Part shown: in pieces, positions 10,054 to 21,391 of the stretch
Layout of the letters: each line of letters starts with the position of its first letter
Numbering within the stretch: position 1 is the stretch's first letter
Source of the DNA: Flammula alnicola
Taxonomy: Eukaryota > Basidiomycota > Agaricomycetes > Agaricales > Strophariaceae
Assembly (NCBI GenBank): GCA_015499995.1
Contig: JADNRV010000205.1
Span: 23,393-87,392, forward strand
Length of the DNA stretch: 64,000 nt
Direction: 5' to 3'
Notes under the pieces: model-generated
Seen by the model: the letters and a program-made list of their open reading frames with translations, nothing else
The model's database searches: none
What the model was told of the DNA's origin: nothing
Program-made: the position numbers and the translations under genes

Positions 10054-11994
10054 GTGCCAAGTGCAAAGGCATCATGAAACACCTTATGACCATGCAGCAT
10101 AAGGCAGCTATCTGGATCACAGGTGCATTCTGCACTTCACCTCCAGGAGGGGTCGAGGCCCTTGTGGGCCTCCTCCCCATCCCTATACTTCTGAATAGAT
10201 TGCGCAATCGGGCTATGTTCCATGTCGCCACCCTTTCAGATACTCATCCAGTCCGGTCTCTTATGGCTGGACCATTTCTTAAATGAGCAGAACCTCATGT
10301 GAGGTCTGCAGAGTTTATGGGAGTCGGCGAGCGCCCGAGGGTGCTCGGTGCTGTCATGGAGAACACATATGGTCTTCCTCTCAGGATCGAACCTATGGAG
10401 CCTTTTGCTCCAGAGGCTCGACCTGGTCATCGTCTATTGGATCAGTTCTCGGATCAGTTCAAGTGGACTCAATTCCCCTGATTTTCCAATGCAGCAGACC
10501 CTGATGCAGCATGGAAGATCGTGCTTAACAAGCTCGTCGAGAAGCTTGATGACGAGCCTCATTCTATCTATGCTGGAGTAGACGGCAGCGCGCCTCCGGG
10601 CCTGTGGCAGGTCGCTACTGGTGTTGTTATCAAACGGAAGGGTGGCCAGGTTTATTCTGGATCCCACTCTGCTGGCAGGGCTACTAGCACTAATGCGGAG
10701 CTCTTTGCCATCAGGATTGCCATCGAATGCCATTCGGTATCCCGATGTTAATCATGTCATTATCTTTAGGGACACCATGCATGCTGCACGGCTCGCTGTT
10801 GATCCCTCTCCGCATTCCTTTCAGCACATCTCACTGTTGGTGTGTCGTTTACTTGAGCCATGGTTTGGGAGGTCTCCAAGCCATAGGGTCAAATTTGTCA
10901 AATCCCCCTCTGACTTGGAGTGGGGCATCTATCAAGAGGCTCATGACCTCGTCGCGGGCAGGCCTGGCATTCACACTGGACTTGACTCTCAACTTTCTCT
11001 TGATTATCTTCGCAAAGACGAAGACAAGTTGTCATGGAAATACTGGGCCAATGAGGTCCAGGAGCGTCCTCTTTATCTTGGGTCCCAATTTATGGACCTT
11101 AAGGACTTGAACAGTGGCGAGTCCCTCAGGCCAACACCCATCAAAGGCGGGCCTTGGCTCCTTGTAGGCGGTCAGAGCTCTCAGCTCTTTGCCTGCATGT
11201 GCCGTTTAATTACGAATCATGCTCCGATCAGCTCGTACTACGAGCGGTTCAAAATCGATGATCCTAGGGCCCTCGGTTGCGAGTGTGGGGTTTACCCTCA
11301 GACCCGCGACCATATATTCAAGTGCAAGAAACAGCCTTGGACTCGCCGGAAGCTGAAATTCATTTCAGAGCTGGCGACATATTTGTTGGAGCACCCTACG
11401 GTGTTCTCCTTCAAAGCTGGAGTCGGATGAGGGACTTTGGGCAGGGAGTAATCCTGGGGGCGGGCGGGGCTGCGGCCCAAGACCTGCTGCTCACAGGTGT
11501 TTGTTCGGTGTCTGCCAGGTTCTGCAAGGGGCTCGGGGTCTGGTCGTCCCAGATCTGGCTTGTCAGCCCTCGTGCACAGCTCATCCGAAGCATCATTCAG
11601 GACCCGGCTTGGTGGACGGCGGTGGGGCCTTCGGGCCCTGCTTAGCTATGACCACGTCGATTTTACCACTTAATCGGGGAGAGCCAGGCAAGCTCTGCTC
11701 ACATCTGGGTGATCCTCCTGTCCATCCCAAATCTTATGTGCCATATGTTGGTAGCGTTAACAATGCCAATGTTAGGCTTTCTCTTGGTGTAAGCCAAGCT
11801 TTCTGGGTGTTGGGCAGCTGTGCCGTCTTGCCCACGCCGCATGCTCGCTGTCGAGCTCAACTTTTACTTTTATGGACACTTAGTATACCGGCTGGGTCGT
11901 TTGTATTATGTAGAGACCGGACTGGTTTCATACACCAGTATAAAATTGTTGAATAAAAAAAACAAAAAAAAAAAACAAAAAAAAACAAAAAATT
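10054..11994 (+). pseudogene. Tad1-like LINE, 5'-truncated 3' half with poly(A) (L1)
   Basis: It starts inside the ORF2 thumb region (AAIWITGAFCTSPPGG). It then covers RNase H (AGVDGS near 10575, NAELFAI near 10695, FRDTMHA near 10765) and the CCHC knuckle (CECGVYPQTRDHIFKC near 11280), a stop at about 11428, the 3' UTR and an A-rich tail (11947-11994). ORF2 is broken by at least two frame changes (near 10490 and 10745), and the second RNase H aspartate follows a changed residue (FRD for FTD). It is a dead fragment of the same family as the intact ORF2 at 35320-39201. I see no TSD. Confidence 0.8.
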
Positions 11995-12200
11995 ATCAAA
12001 GAACTCGCGCTTGACATCTCGGATGGTCTTCCGAAAAGAATTTCCAGTCCTCGGGCAGGCAACTGCGCCGGAACGTGTCCAGGGTGTCTGAGCACTCCTG
12101 GGTCCACCAAGGCTTAGATCGCCGGGTAATGAAGGACTCTGTAGCATGGGAATCCCATGCAAAAGAGAAGACCAAAGCCACCGCTTGCGCAGCAGCCTCG
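11995..12200 (-). pseudogene. LINE ORF2 fragment (endonuclease-RT linker) (L2)
   Basis: In reverse it reads RSKPWWTQECSDTLDTFRRS and then PEDWKF, the segment upstream of RT motif 1 in the LINE family. It is cut on the left by the A-tail of L1 and on the right by the copia LTR at 12201 (..CAGCCTCG|TGTTAAAG), so it was the target of the copia insertion. Confidence 0.75.
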
Positions 12201-12566
12201 TGTTAAAGATGGCAAGCACGGGAACATGTGATGCAGCTGTGCACCTAATATGAGCAACTCGAAGCGAGGGACACAGGAGCTACAGTGAGCTGAAGTCCAG
12301 AGTGAGTAACTAATTGTATTGGGCAAAATACTAACTACTTGCCTGAAGTCCAGAGTGAGTAACTAAGGACTTCTGGCAAATGTCAAAAGACTGTATATAC
12401 AAAATAGAAAGGATCTAGAAATGATCTGGAGATGATCTAGAAATGATCTAGAACATGATAAGAATCTAATCTACAAATGCACAACAAGTGAAAAGGAGGA
12501 AGTGCAGATAAGAGATAAGATAAGATAAGATAACTAACTTGGAGACATGTGCAGGCAGTTTTAACA
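12201..12566 (-). repeat. copia LTR (3' LTR of C1)
   Basis: In element orientation it starts TGTTAAAACTGCC and ends CTTTAACA. It contains a TTATC/GATAA array (AGATAAGATAAGATAAGATAA in plus orientation near 12508). It also contains a direct repeat of GAAGTCCAGAGTGAGTAACTA (about 12290 and 12344). The purine-rich CAGGGGGATG tract just inside the internal region is consistent with a polypurine tract. Confidence 0.85.
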
Positions 12567-12569
12567 TCC

Positions 12570-12619
12570 TTTTTTTTTTTTTTTTTTTTTTAAAATCAAC
12601 AATTTTATTCCGGGGCACA
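12570..12619 (-). mobile_element. 50-bp extreme 5'-truncated LINE insertion at the LTR/PPT junction
   Basis: A poly(T) run is followed by AAAATCAACAATTTTATTCC and GGGGCAC, which is the last 20-odd bases of the LINE 3' UTR in minus orientation. It is flanked by a 14-bp TSD CAGTTTTAACATCC (12556-12569 and 12620-12633). The duplication copies the LTR tip, so the LTR terminus now appears twice. Confidence 0.85.
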
Positions 12620-12700
12620 CAGTTTTAACATCCCCCTGTGATCTCACAAGTCTCCAAAGTAGACTACAGAGTCCATAGATGAAAGAAAAGTAGAAAGAGA

Positions 12701-13942
12701 CTAAGGCCTAATGCCCATTTGGTCTCTACAAAATTGAACCTTGGGAGCAGGGAGTGGTTTGGTAAGAATATCTGCAATTTGTTCTGCAGTAGGAATATAA
12801 GAAGGGGCAATGCGTTTGTCATTAACAGCATCCCTAAGCCAGTAAAAGCGCAGATCCAAGTGCTTCATGCACCCATGATGCTCAGGATTCTTGGACACAC
12901 TGATAGCAGACTGATTGTCCATGTGTAAAGTAGAGGGCTGATCAACAATATAGCCAAATTCACCAAGGATATTGCGCATCCAGGCAATCTCCTTGCCAGC
13001 TTCAACTGCAGCCACATACTCAGATTCAGTAGTGGACAAAGTAACTAGACTTTGCAGTTTACTGCCCCAACCAATAGCACCACCAGCCATCATAGTCACA
13101 TAACCACCAGTAGAGCAGCCAGTATCAATGCAATCATCATGAGCAGCATCAGAATAAGTGGTGAAAAGCTCAGAGCCAATTTCGCTAGAATACTGCAACT
13201 TGTACTCTAAGGTGCCCTTGAGATAGCGGAACAAATGCTTGACAGCAGCCCAATCCCTGGGACCAGGATTGCAGTTAAAGCGTGCCAAATAGGACACAGC
13301 ATGCGCAATATCTGGGCGAGTCATAGTAGCCAAATACTGCAAAGACCCAATAGCACTGAGGTAAGGAGTATTGTGCATAGCTTCTACTTCTGCGGCATTC
13401 TGAGGACCCATGTCCTTGGACAAGACAGTGCCAGGTGCAATAGGAGTGAGCACAGGATGCGAATCAGTCATACTGTAGCGCTCAAGCATGTCCAGAATGA
13501 ATTGGCGCTGATGGAGCGACACAAGATGCTTCTGGCGATCTCTAGTGACTGCAACACCAAGTAGGAACTCAGTGGGTCCAAGATCGCGACATTTGAAGTG
13601 CTGAGCAAGTTGCTTGACCGCATTGTCACCAGCTGCAGTAGATTTGGATGCAAAGGTAATGTCATCAATGTAAATGGGCACAAAGATCTTGACGTCTCCA
13701 TTAGAATAGATATAGACAGAGTGGTCAGATTCAACGCGTTTGAAGCCCATCCCAGTGAGAGCAGCATGCAACTTGATATTCCATTGACGTGCAGACTGCT
13801 TGAGACCATAGAGGGATTTTCGGAGTCTGCAAACCATATTAGGTCCACCTTGGTGGAAATATTCAGGTTGCATCATGTATATCCACTCATCAAGGTCACC
13901 ATTGGTAAAAGCAGCTGAAATGTCAACAGAGCGCAGTTCAAG

Positions 13943-13947
<5 letters not shown>
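12701..13947 (-). pseudogene. copia pol, RT and RNase H part (C1)
   Basis: An open frame of 391 codons continues to the TSD at 13935-13947. It shows RT motifs SLYGLKQSARQW and YIDD (within VPIYIDDITFASK), the LLGV and Q-Y-L-A-TRPDI motifs of copia RT, and RNase H TYSDAAHDD, TTESEYVA and HMDNQSA. The stop is at 12701. The upstream half of RT and integrase lies at 18182-19257, so the polyprotein is interrupted. Confidence 0.85.
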
Positions 13948-13981
<34 letters not shown>

Positions 13982-14464
13982 AAAATTTCTATTCCAGTGC
14001 ACGATAGCAGTCCGGTTGTCTACCTAATACAAACGTATGCTGCACTACATAAGAAGAAGATAAACGGATGCTCGCAGGGGAGCGTGCGGGACTGCGCAGC
14101 AGCCTGAAACCCAAATAGCGGACCTTGCAGCCCAGGTGGGCCGTTGTTGCGGCTTGTTAACGCTACCACACACCTGGCAAATAAGGAGTATTGGGTAGAC
14201 AGGGGGGTCACCCAAATGAAGTCAGAGCTTGCCCGGCTCTCCCCACTTATTCGGCAAATTCGACGTTCTCGTTACACCAATGCAGGTCCTCCATGGGATA
14301 TCGTGCCAAAAGCCGCCCACTAGGGCCGACAATCGAAGCCTGCAATGAACAGGCCCCTCGCCCTTACGGGTCCAGAACAGTCCAACGTGGAAACACCTGC
14401 AGGCACTAGGTCTTGGGCCAAGGCCCCAACCGCACCCAGGATCACCCCCCATCCAGAGTCCCTC

Positions 14465-16107
14465 ATCTGACTCTGGCTGGAGGCCGGTTGAAAGCAAACA
14501 CATTGACGTTGTCTTCCAGGAATTTCACCAGACCCCACACTAGGTGTGGCGCCCTGTGAGGCAGCATCGGGAACTTTGGGCACCTGAATAGATGAGCGCG
14601 CGTTTGAGGATAAACCCCGCACGTGCACCCGAGGGCCAACGGGTCATCGATTTTGAACCGCTCATAATACGAGCCGATCGGAGCATGCTTCGTAATAGTA
14701 CGGCACATGCGGGCAAACAACTGGGAGTTGCGACCACCCGATTCGAGCCACGGCCCACCGCGAACGGGGGGTCGGACGGAGAGGATTACCCTTTAGATCC
14801 TCTAGCTCCAGAAAGTTGGAGCCAAGTAAGAAAGGCTGCTTGTCAACTGATGTCTTCCAGACAGCCCTCGTGGTTTGGTCAGCCTTGGCTTTAAGCCAAG
14901 TGACCGATAGAGGAGTATCCGGGGTGACGTGCACACCTGGAAACCCCAGAACGAGGTCATGAGCCTCTTGATGAATGCTCCACTCCATATCGGAGGGAGA
15001 CTCTGCAAAAACGACTTTGCGGTTGCCGCCACCACGGAACCATCGCTCAAGTGTCCGACAGACGTTCAGGGACGAAGCCTGATTCGAATGTGGGGAGGGG
15101 TCCACTGATAGGCACGCAGCATGCATCGCATCAGTGAATATGACAATGTGATCGACATCTCCGAACGCAACAGCAGCGGAAATGGCAATCTCAATGGCAG
15201 CGAGCTCAGCGTCAGTGCTGATAGCACGCCTGACAGAGTGGCACCTGGCTAAGACCTGTGCCCCCTGTCGCTTGAGTACAACACCAGTAGCCGCCTGCCA
15301 GGGCCCCGCGGGGACTGAGCCGTCGACTCCAGCATAGATGGTACCTGGTTCATCATCGCACTTCTCGACAAGTTTATCTAGTATGATTTTCCAAGCAGCC
15401 TCGGGGTCTGCAGCCCCGGAGCGAGTTGGGTAGTTGAGAAACTTGAACCGACTTGCATGTCGATCCATGAGACGATGTCCAGGCCTGGCATCCGGAGCAA
15501 AAGGCTCCAGAGTCTCCAGACCAGATGGGTGGAACAAAGCGTTCCCCATGAGTCTGCCAGTCACCTTATGATGATGATCGACAGGGATATGTTCGATGGC
15601 CCTCCGATGAGGGACGGCCTTCTTGAGAAGAGGGCCCGCCATAAAAGAGCGGACTGGGTGAGTGTCAGACAACAATGAAATCCGGGCAATAGCCCTGGAA
15701 TTCAGCCTATCCAGAAGTATGGGGATGGGGAGGAGACCCGCAAGAGCCTCAACTCCACCCGAGGGTGAGGTGCGAAAGCACCCAGTGATCCAAAGTCCAG
15801 CCTTACACTGGACATTAGTGAGTTGTGCCATAAGGCCCTTACAGCGGGCATTACGAAAGTACCACATGCGATACCCATATGTGACTATGGGAATCATGCA
15901 CGTATAGTAGAGGAGACGCTTCTGGATGGGCGTCAACCCCCTAGTAGATGACCCAAGCATTTTCATCAATACAACTGATGTAAAACCCTTGGTTGAGTAA
16001 TACCGCACATGCTCATTGAATGAGAGCTTATGGTCAAAATAAAACCCCAAGTATCACCAGAATGGCTTAGGTTGGAGCGGAGTGTCTGCAGTGTAGGGCG
16101 CTTTACC
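14465..16107 (-). pseudogene. LINE ORF2 C-terminal half (L3)
   Basis: It covers the RT thumb (GFYFDHKLSFNEHVRYYSTK), RNase H (AGVDGSVPAGPW, TDAELAAIEIA, FTDAMHA, HQEAHDL) and a CCHC-like CTCGVYPQTRAHLFRC, then the stop near the TCATCTGA region (about 14465). There is one frame change near 14750 (CGAACGGGGGGTCGG run) and a TGA at about 16055. It is the same subfamily as L4, L5 and L6. Confidence 0.8.
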
Positions 16108-16109
16108 CT

Positions 16110-17678
16110 GCTGGTCTGGAAGAACTGGAGCCTTTCGCTCCAGACGCCAGGCCTGGATATCGTCTGATGGATCGGCATGCGAGCCGGTTTACATGGATGG
16201 CTAAACCCCATATCAGCAGGGCTGAAGACCCTGATGCTGCGTGGAAAATCATACTGGACAAACTCATCGAAAGGTGTGGCGATGATCCAGGAACCGCATA
16301 CGCTGGTGTCGACGGCTCGGTCCCCCCGGGGCCCTGGCAAGCTGCCAACGGCATTATTATCAAACGGCAGGGTGCTCTGGTATTGGCCAGATGTCACTCT
16401 TCCGGGTGAGCTATTAGCACTGATGCTGAGCTCGATGCCATCTCGGTGGCTATCTCCACAATGGTAGCATTCGGGGACATCACCAGGATAGTTATTTTCA
16501 CGGATTCGATGCATGCTGCTCGAATGGCCGTTGATCCTTCCCCGCACTCTCATCAGGGCTCGTCTCTGATAGTGTGTCGGACACTTGAACGATGGTTCCA
16601 GGGTGGTGGTAACCGCAAAGTCGTTTTTGCAGAGTCTCCTTCTGCTATGGAGTGGGACATTCATCAAGAGGCTCATGACCTCGTCCTGGGGTTTCTGGGC
16701 GTACCTACTATGCCGAATACCTCTTTATCTATTGCTTGGCTCAAGAACAGAGCTGACACTGCAGCGTGGGATGCCTGGTCGACAGAGGTCGATGAGGTTC
16801 CTAATTTGCTTGGCTCTAATTTCTTGGAGTTAGAGGATCTAAAGGGTAATCCTCTCCATCCGACCCCCATTCGCGGCGGGCCGTGGCTTGAAGTGGGTGG
16901 CCACAACTCTCAGTTGTTCGCTCGCATGTGCCGTGTAATAACGAATCATGCTCCGATCGGCTCGTACTATGAGCAGTTCAAAATCGATGACCCGTTGGCC
17001 CTCGGGTGTACGTGCCGGGTTTATCCTCAAATGCACGCTCATCTTTTCGGGTGCCCTAAATTCCTGATGCTGCCTCACAGTGCGCCGCACCTAGTGTGGG
17101 GTCTGGTGAAATTCCTGGAAGACAATGTCAATGTGTTTGCTTTCAACCGGCCTCCAGCCAGAGTCAGATGAGGGACTCTGGATGGGGGGTGATCCTGGGT
17201 GCGGTTGGGGCCTTGGCCCAAGACCTAGTGCCCGCAGGTGTTTCCATGTTGGACTGTTCTGGACCCGTAAGGGCGAGGGGCCTGTTCGTTGCAGGCTTCG
17301 ATTGTCGACCTTAGTGGGCGGCTTTCGGCACGATATCCCGTGGAGGACCCGCATTGGTGTAACGAGAACGTCGAGTTTGCCGAATAAGTAGGGAGAGCCG
17401 GGCAAGCTCTGACTTCATTTGGGTGACCCCCCTGTCTACCCAATACTCCTTATTTGCCAGGTGTGCGGTAGCGTTAACAAGCCGCAACGACGGCCCACCT
17501 GGGCTGCAAGGTCCGCTATTTGGGTTTCAGGCTGCTGCGCAGTCTTGCCCGCGTCGCGCTCGTGCGCGCCGCATGCTCCCCTGCGAGCACCCGTTTATCT
17601 TTTGCTTGTGTAGTGCAGCATACATTTGTATTAGGTAGACAACCGGACTGCTACCGTGCACCGGAATAGAAATTTTTG

Positions 17679-17712
<34 letters not shown>
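16110..17712 (+). pseudogene. LINE 3' half inside L3, opposite orientation (L4)
   Basis: It starts at GCTGGTCTGGAAGAACTGG, includes RNase H (AGVDGSVPPGPW about 16310, STDAELDA about 16420, FTDSMHA about 16500) and a CCHC with one Cys changed (CTCRVYPQMHAHLFGC), then the 3' UTR and A29 (17684-17712). A TGA replaces CGA at about 16408. No TSD is visible because the flanking L3 sequence is not contiguous across it; insertion with deletion or recombination is likely. Confidence 0.75.
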
Positions 17713-17715
<3 letters not shown>

Positions 17716-18181
17716 TCCAGGAGTTCCCTCCACATACATGCTGGTGTCGTCGTCGCCAGGAGTGCCCGCCTCGCCATAGGGCACCTCACTGTCATCATGG
17801 ATGATTGATGACCACGATCGGGGATGATCAGGCTTCAGGGTGACCTGCCTCGACTGCTGAGGCACAGGTGATGCGTACTGCTGCCTCTGGGGAGAGGCAG
17901 TAGAGGAGGATTGGGCTTCAGCTGACGCTGCCGAAGCAGACGATGAGCCAGCCTTGAGACCACGCCGCGGGGGCAGTGCAGTGGTCAACATGTCTGTTGG
18001 GCGAGATCCGCTGGGCGGATCGCCACCAGACCCGGACTTGGGGGGCATTGAGCTGTTATCTGTCGATTGGTAAAGTAGCGCTCAGGAGCGCTCAATGAGG
18101 AGGCGCTGTGGGGGTCGATGTTGGTGTTGCTGAAGTAGATTCCCATGGTCGCACGAAGTGGTTACCGGAAAAGGAGGAGAT
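17713..18181 (-). pseudogene. LINE 5' UTR and ORF1 N-terminus (L3)
   Basis: The ATG at 18048 starts MPPKSGSGG. The fragment shares SPQRQ.YASPVPQQ and SSIIHDDSEVPYGE with the ORF1 at 43984. It ends at TPGP where the A-tail of L4 begins. Upstream 18049-18181 is the 5' UTR. Confidence 0.8.
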
Positions 18182-19257
18182 AGTTCAAGGTTCTCAAGTG
18201 CAGCCAATGCAAAGATCATGCGCAGAGTTGCAGGACGGAATGTGGGAGCAAAGACCTCGTGATAATCGACTCCAGGGCATTGACTATAGCTCTTGGCGAT
18301 GAGACGAGCCTTGTAGCACTCAATAGAACCATCTGCATTGCGTTTCACTTTAAACACCCAACCAGAGCCAATGGCCTTTTCTCCAGGTGGGAGATCAACT
18401 AACTCCCAAGTGCCATTCTGGAGCAAAGTATTGTACTCTGCATTTGCAGCATCATGCCACTTGTCTGCATCATCGCCTTTCATTGCCCGCCTATAGTTGC
18501 GAGGATCTGAGGTCGACACAGCACCAGAAAATTGCACATACTCAAGACCTTCATCATCAGCTGCATCATCGCTTTCCTCAACTGGAGGTGGTGGAGCAGG
18601 TGTGACTTTCCACCATTCACCGGGTTGCTTAGAAACACGTGTAGAGCGTCTAGGCTGTGGTGGTGGTGTTGGAGTGCGAGGTGCAGGTGCAGGAGGCTGT
18701 TCTGGAATAGGCAGTGCAATAGGTGGCTCAGGAGGAGCATCAGGTGCGTTAGGAGGTGCGGGTGGAGCAGGAATAACAGCAGGACGCGAAATTTGCGCAG
18801 GAGGAATCAAATCATTATCATTATCATCCCCCCCAATTTCCAGCACAAAAGGAGCAGTCTCCAGTTCCAAAGGCGTGCCAATTGGCATAAGAGCGTTTTT
18901 GGCAAGTGGGCCAGAGCCAGCAATGCCAGGGAAGTGACGCTCATCAAACACAGCACGTTCAGAGATAATAAACTTCTTTGTGGCAGGGTTGTAGAACTGC
19001 CAACCCTTGTAACCAGCAGGGTAACCAACAAAGATGCACTTCTCCATGTGTGGCTGAAGCGACTTGCGTTTGTCCCTTTGAATGTAGACATATGCAGTGC
19101 AGCCCCAAACGTGCAAATGGCTCACATCTGGTTTCTTCTTGTACCATTCTACATATGGAGTAGTATTAGGCAGAGGCGCAGTAGGAAGTCGATTCCAGAC
19201 ATGTATATATGCAGCCAAAGCGTGCGCCCAGAACTCAGTTAGCCTCCCTGCTTCCAC
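18182..19257 (-). pseudogene. copia integrase C-terminus and RT N-terminus (C1)
   Basis: The order is integrase core end (FWAHALAAYIHVWNRLPT), the TPYVEW and GCTAYVY motifs, an EKCIFVGYPAGYKGWQFY segment, a Pro-rich linker, and the start of RT (NGTWELVDLPPGEKAIGSGW, CYKARLIAK, FAPTFRPATLRM). It continues across the L3 insertion into 13947-12701. The upstream (5') part is cut off by L5. Confidence 0.85.
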
Positions 19258-19900
19258 CTCGTACCTTCGGGTACTTGATTTACCTGCTTACGGCGATTTC
19301 GCCAGTAAGACCCTTACCACAGGGGCCGAGGTGAAGATGGCAATTCTTGCCTCTCCACTCTCCATCTTTGCGCCGTTCAAATCCGAGCCTCGGATTATGC
19401 GCAACTCCAAGAAGAGCACCACTTGTGTGGCGTTCATCAACAGCTGGGATTCTCAGTCCGGATCCCGCGCGAAGGCTCTTATCAACAAGACCTTCATGTT
19501 CCATGGCAAGGCTTACCGCATTCTCGCGGCGCGCGCCAATCCCGGTGTCCCTCTTTGCACTAGGTGCTGGAGGTGGAGCCATCCATCTAATGTATGCAGG
19601 GCTCCTCAGCCCCGCTGCACTCATTGCGCCGGGCCACACGAGGAGGCGGTACACCGTATCGCCGCCTCGTGTTGCAAGGGAAATCCCAAGGCAACTCCAC
19701 CCGTCCCACCTACTCCTGGTGGGGTGGACTGCCCTCATGCCCCGCGCTGCCCTAATTGCAAGGGCGCGCATAAACCTTACGACAGAAAGTGTCATTTCTT
19801 GAACAACCGGTTCGATCGCGAATGGATCGATGCCAAATATGCCCAGGTACGTGAATATTGGATTCAATGTCATGCACTCCACTCACAAAACGTAGCTTAA
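19258..19900 (+). pseudogene. LINE ORF1 C-terminal half (L5), zinc-knuckle protein
   Basis: Three cysteine-rich units follow each other: CTRCWRWSHPSNVC, CTHCAGPHEEAVHRIAASCC and a CPNCKGAHKPYDRKC unit. This arrangement is typical of Tad1/I-type LINE ORF1 RNA-binding proteins. The stop TAA (19898-19900) overlaps the ORF2 start ATG (19900-19902). The N-terminus is lost at the 19258 junction. Confidence 0.8.
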
Positions 19901-20053
19901 TGCAGGCACAACCGCTTGACGAGATATGGGTTTTGAGTTGGAATGTGGTGAGGGACGGGGTGTCCCTCGATGTAATACTTAGCACTTGTCAAATATATAT
20001 GACGTGTTATTCATCCAAGAGCCTCCTTGGAGGCACATAAGAACCGCCCCATC

Positions 20054-20669
20054 TAGTGTTTAAAGGTCCAGTCTTGGGACTGGAAAAAGACCGCAACCAG
20101 ACCGGACTGGACCGCAAAAAGACCGGACCAGCAGTCCGGTCTTTTGATTTTTGAGAATCAAAGACCGCAAAAAGCCCGGTCTCGGTGGACCGGTCTTTGC
20201 GGTTAAGACCGGTCTGAACCGGCTACTTTTTAGCCCTGATTTATCCCTTCAAATCGGCCCCAAGGGCATCCAGATTGGTAAAGTTTTGGCTGAGAAATAA
20301 ATAAAACAGTCAAAAAGTTTCTAAAAGAGTAGAAAATGCGGAATATTAGTGTAGAACAGTCAATTCTCAACGAAATTTAACGTTCCAGGGCTCAATTTCA
20401 AGGTATATATTACGTCTACAAATATTACTGATATATATATATCAAATTACTGGTGGTTTGCATCGAAAAACCGGTCTTAGACCGGTTAAGACTGGTTAAG
20501 ACCGGAATCTGGTTCAGACCGGTCCAAGACTGCAAAAGACCGACGTAGACCGGTCTGAATCGGTCCAGTCCGGTTTTTTGACATCTTGGGATGTATATGG
20601 ACCGGTCTCAGTCTCGGTCTATGTCCCTGGGGGCCAAAAGACCGGACTGGACCGGACTTTAAAACACTA
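20054..20669. mobile_element. hAT-like non-autonomous element, family E, with a GACCGG array
   Basis: The TSD is GCCCCATC (20046-20053, 20670-20677), 8 bp. The ends are TAGTGTTTAAAGGTCC and GGACTTTAAAACACTA. Removing the element and one TSD restores the endonuclease frame of L5 (RTAPS..KSRKGEDV). Both subterminal regions are filled with AGACCGG/CCGGTCT half-palindromes (about 20080-20220 and 20470-20655) around an AT-rich core with no ORF. TAGTG ends and the 8-bp TSD fit hAT. Confidence 0.88.
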
Positions 20670-21391
20670 GCCCCATCTGCGAAGAGCAGAAAGGGTGAAG
20701 ATGTAGTCGGCGCGCCCAACCACCCAGATTGGCTGGCCATGGTGCGCCCCACCACCCCTGACGAGCGACCTCGGGTCATGACCTATGTTTCGACTAGGCT
20801 GGCCCGGTATCATCCAGCTCAATGAAGGGATATTATTGATCATCCCGACATCATGGTGCTCTCGCTCTCCTCGGGTGAAAGCTCCAATCATGGGGCTATT
20901 AATTGGCTTCACGATCATGATCGAGATCTCCCCCGATGTCATTTGATGATGGGAGATTTTAACGCACACTCTCCAGATTGGGACCCTGGTTCCGCTCGGG
21001 AGGACTGTGCCTTATCGCTGCAACAATCTGCAGCTATCCTTGGACTTGAGCTTGCCGCCTTTGGCAACCCTGGGCCCACACACATTCCGAGAGATCGCAC
21101 CAAGCGCAGCACGGTGATCGATCTGGCCTTTGTTCCCCCTGATCAGGTTGTGAATGAATCTACTGTCCGATGCCTGGACATCCAGCTTAAGTCGGATCAT
21201 ATTCCAATTTATACTACACTGGACATCCTTCCCGCCCCTGACGGGGTGGTTCAGATGTCTCTTCCTATGGAGTCTGTTGAAGCCTTCGTTAAATCTATCA
21301 CTTCGGGCAGTACTTTACCCTCCTCCACCTATTCCTGGTGGACTCCACGGACTCCACATAAACTTGGCGGAGTCCAGATGGACTCCTGATG

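Larger units (their letters stand above)
13948..18181 (-). mobile_element. LINE with original 5' and 3' ends (L3), middle replaced by another LINE
   Basis: The 13-bp TSD AGTTCAAGGTTCT (13935-13947, 18182-18194) brackets the block. The 3' poly(T) is at 13948-13975. At 18181 the minus strand starts ATCTCCTCCTTTTCC, matching the 5' end of copy L10 (43863), so the insertion was full-length. Remaining parts are ORF2 from YLGFYFD to the end (about 16107-14465), the 3' UTR, and the 5' UTR plus the first about 115 codons of ORF1 (18181-17713). The missing 2.7 kb or so (rest of ORF1, endonuclease, most of RT) is replaced by the opposite-strand fragment L4. A TGA interrupts FW*YLG at about 16055 (CGA in other copies). 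Confidence 0.8.
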
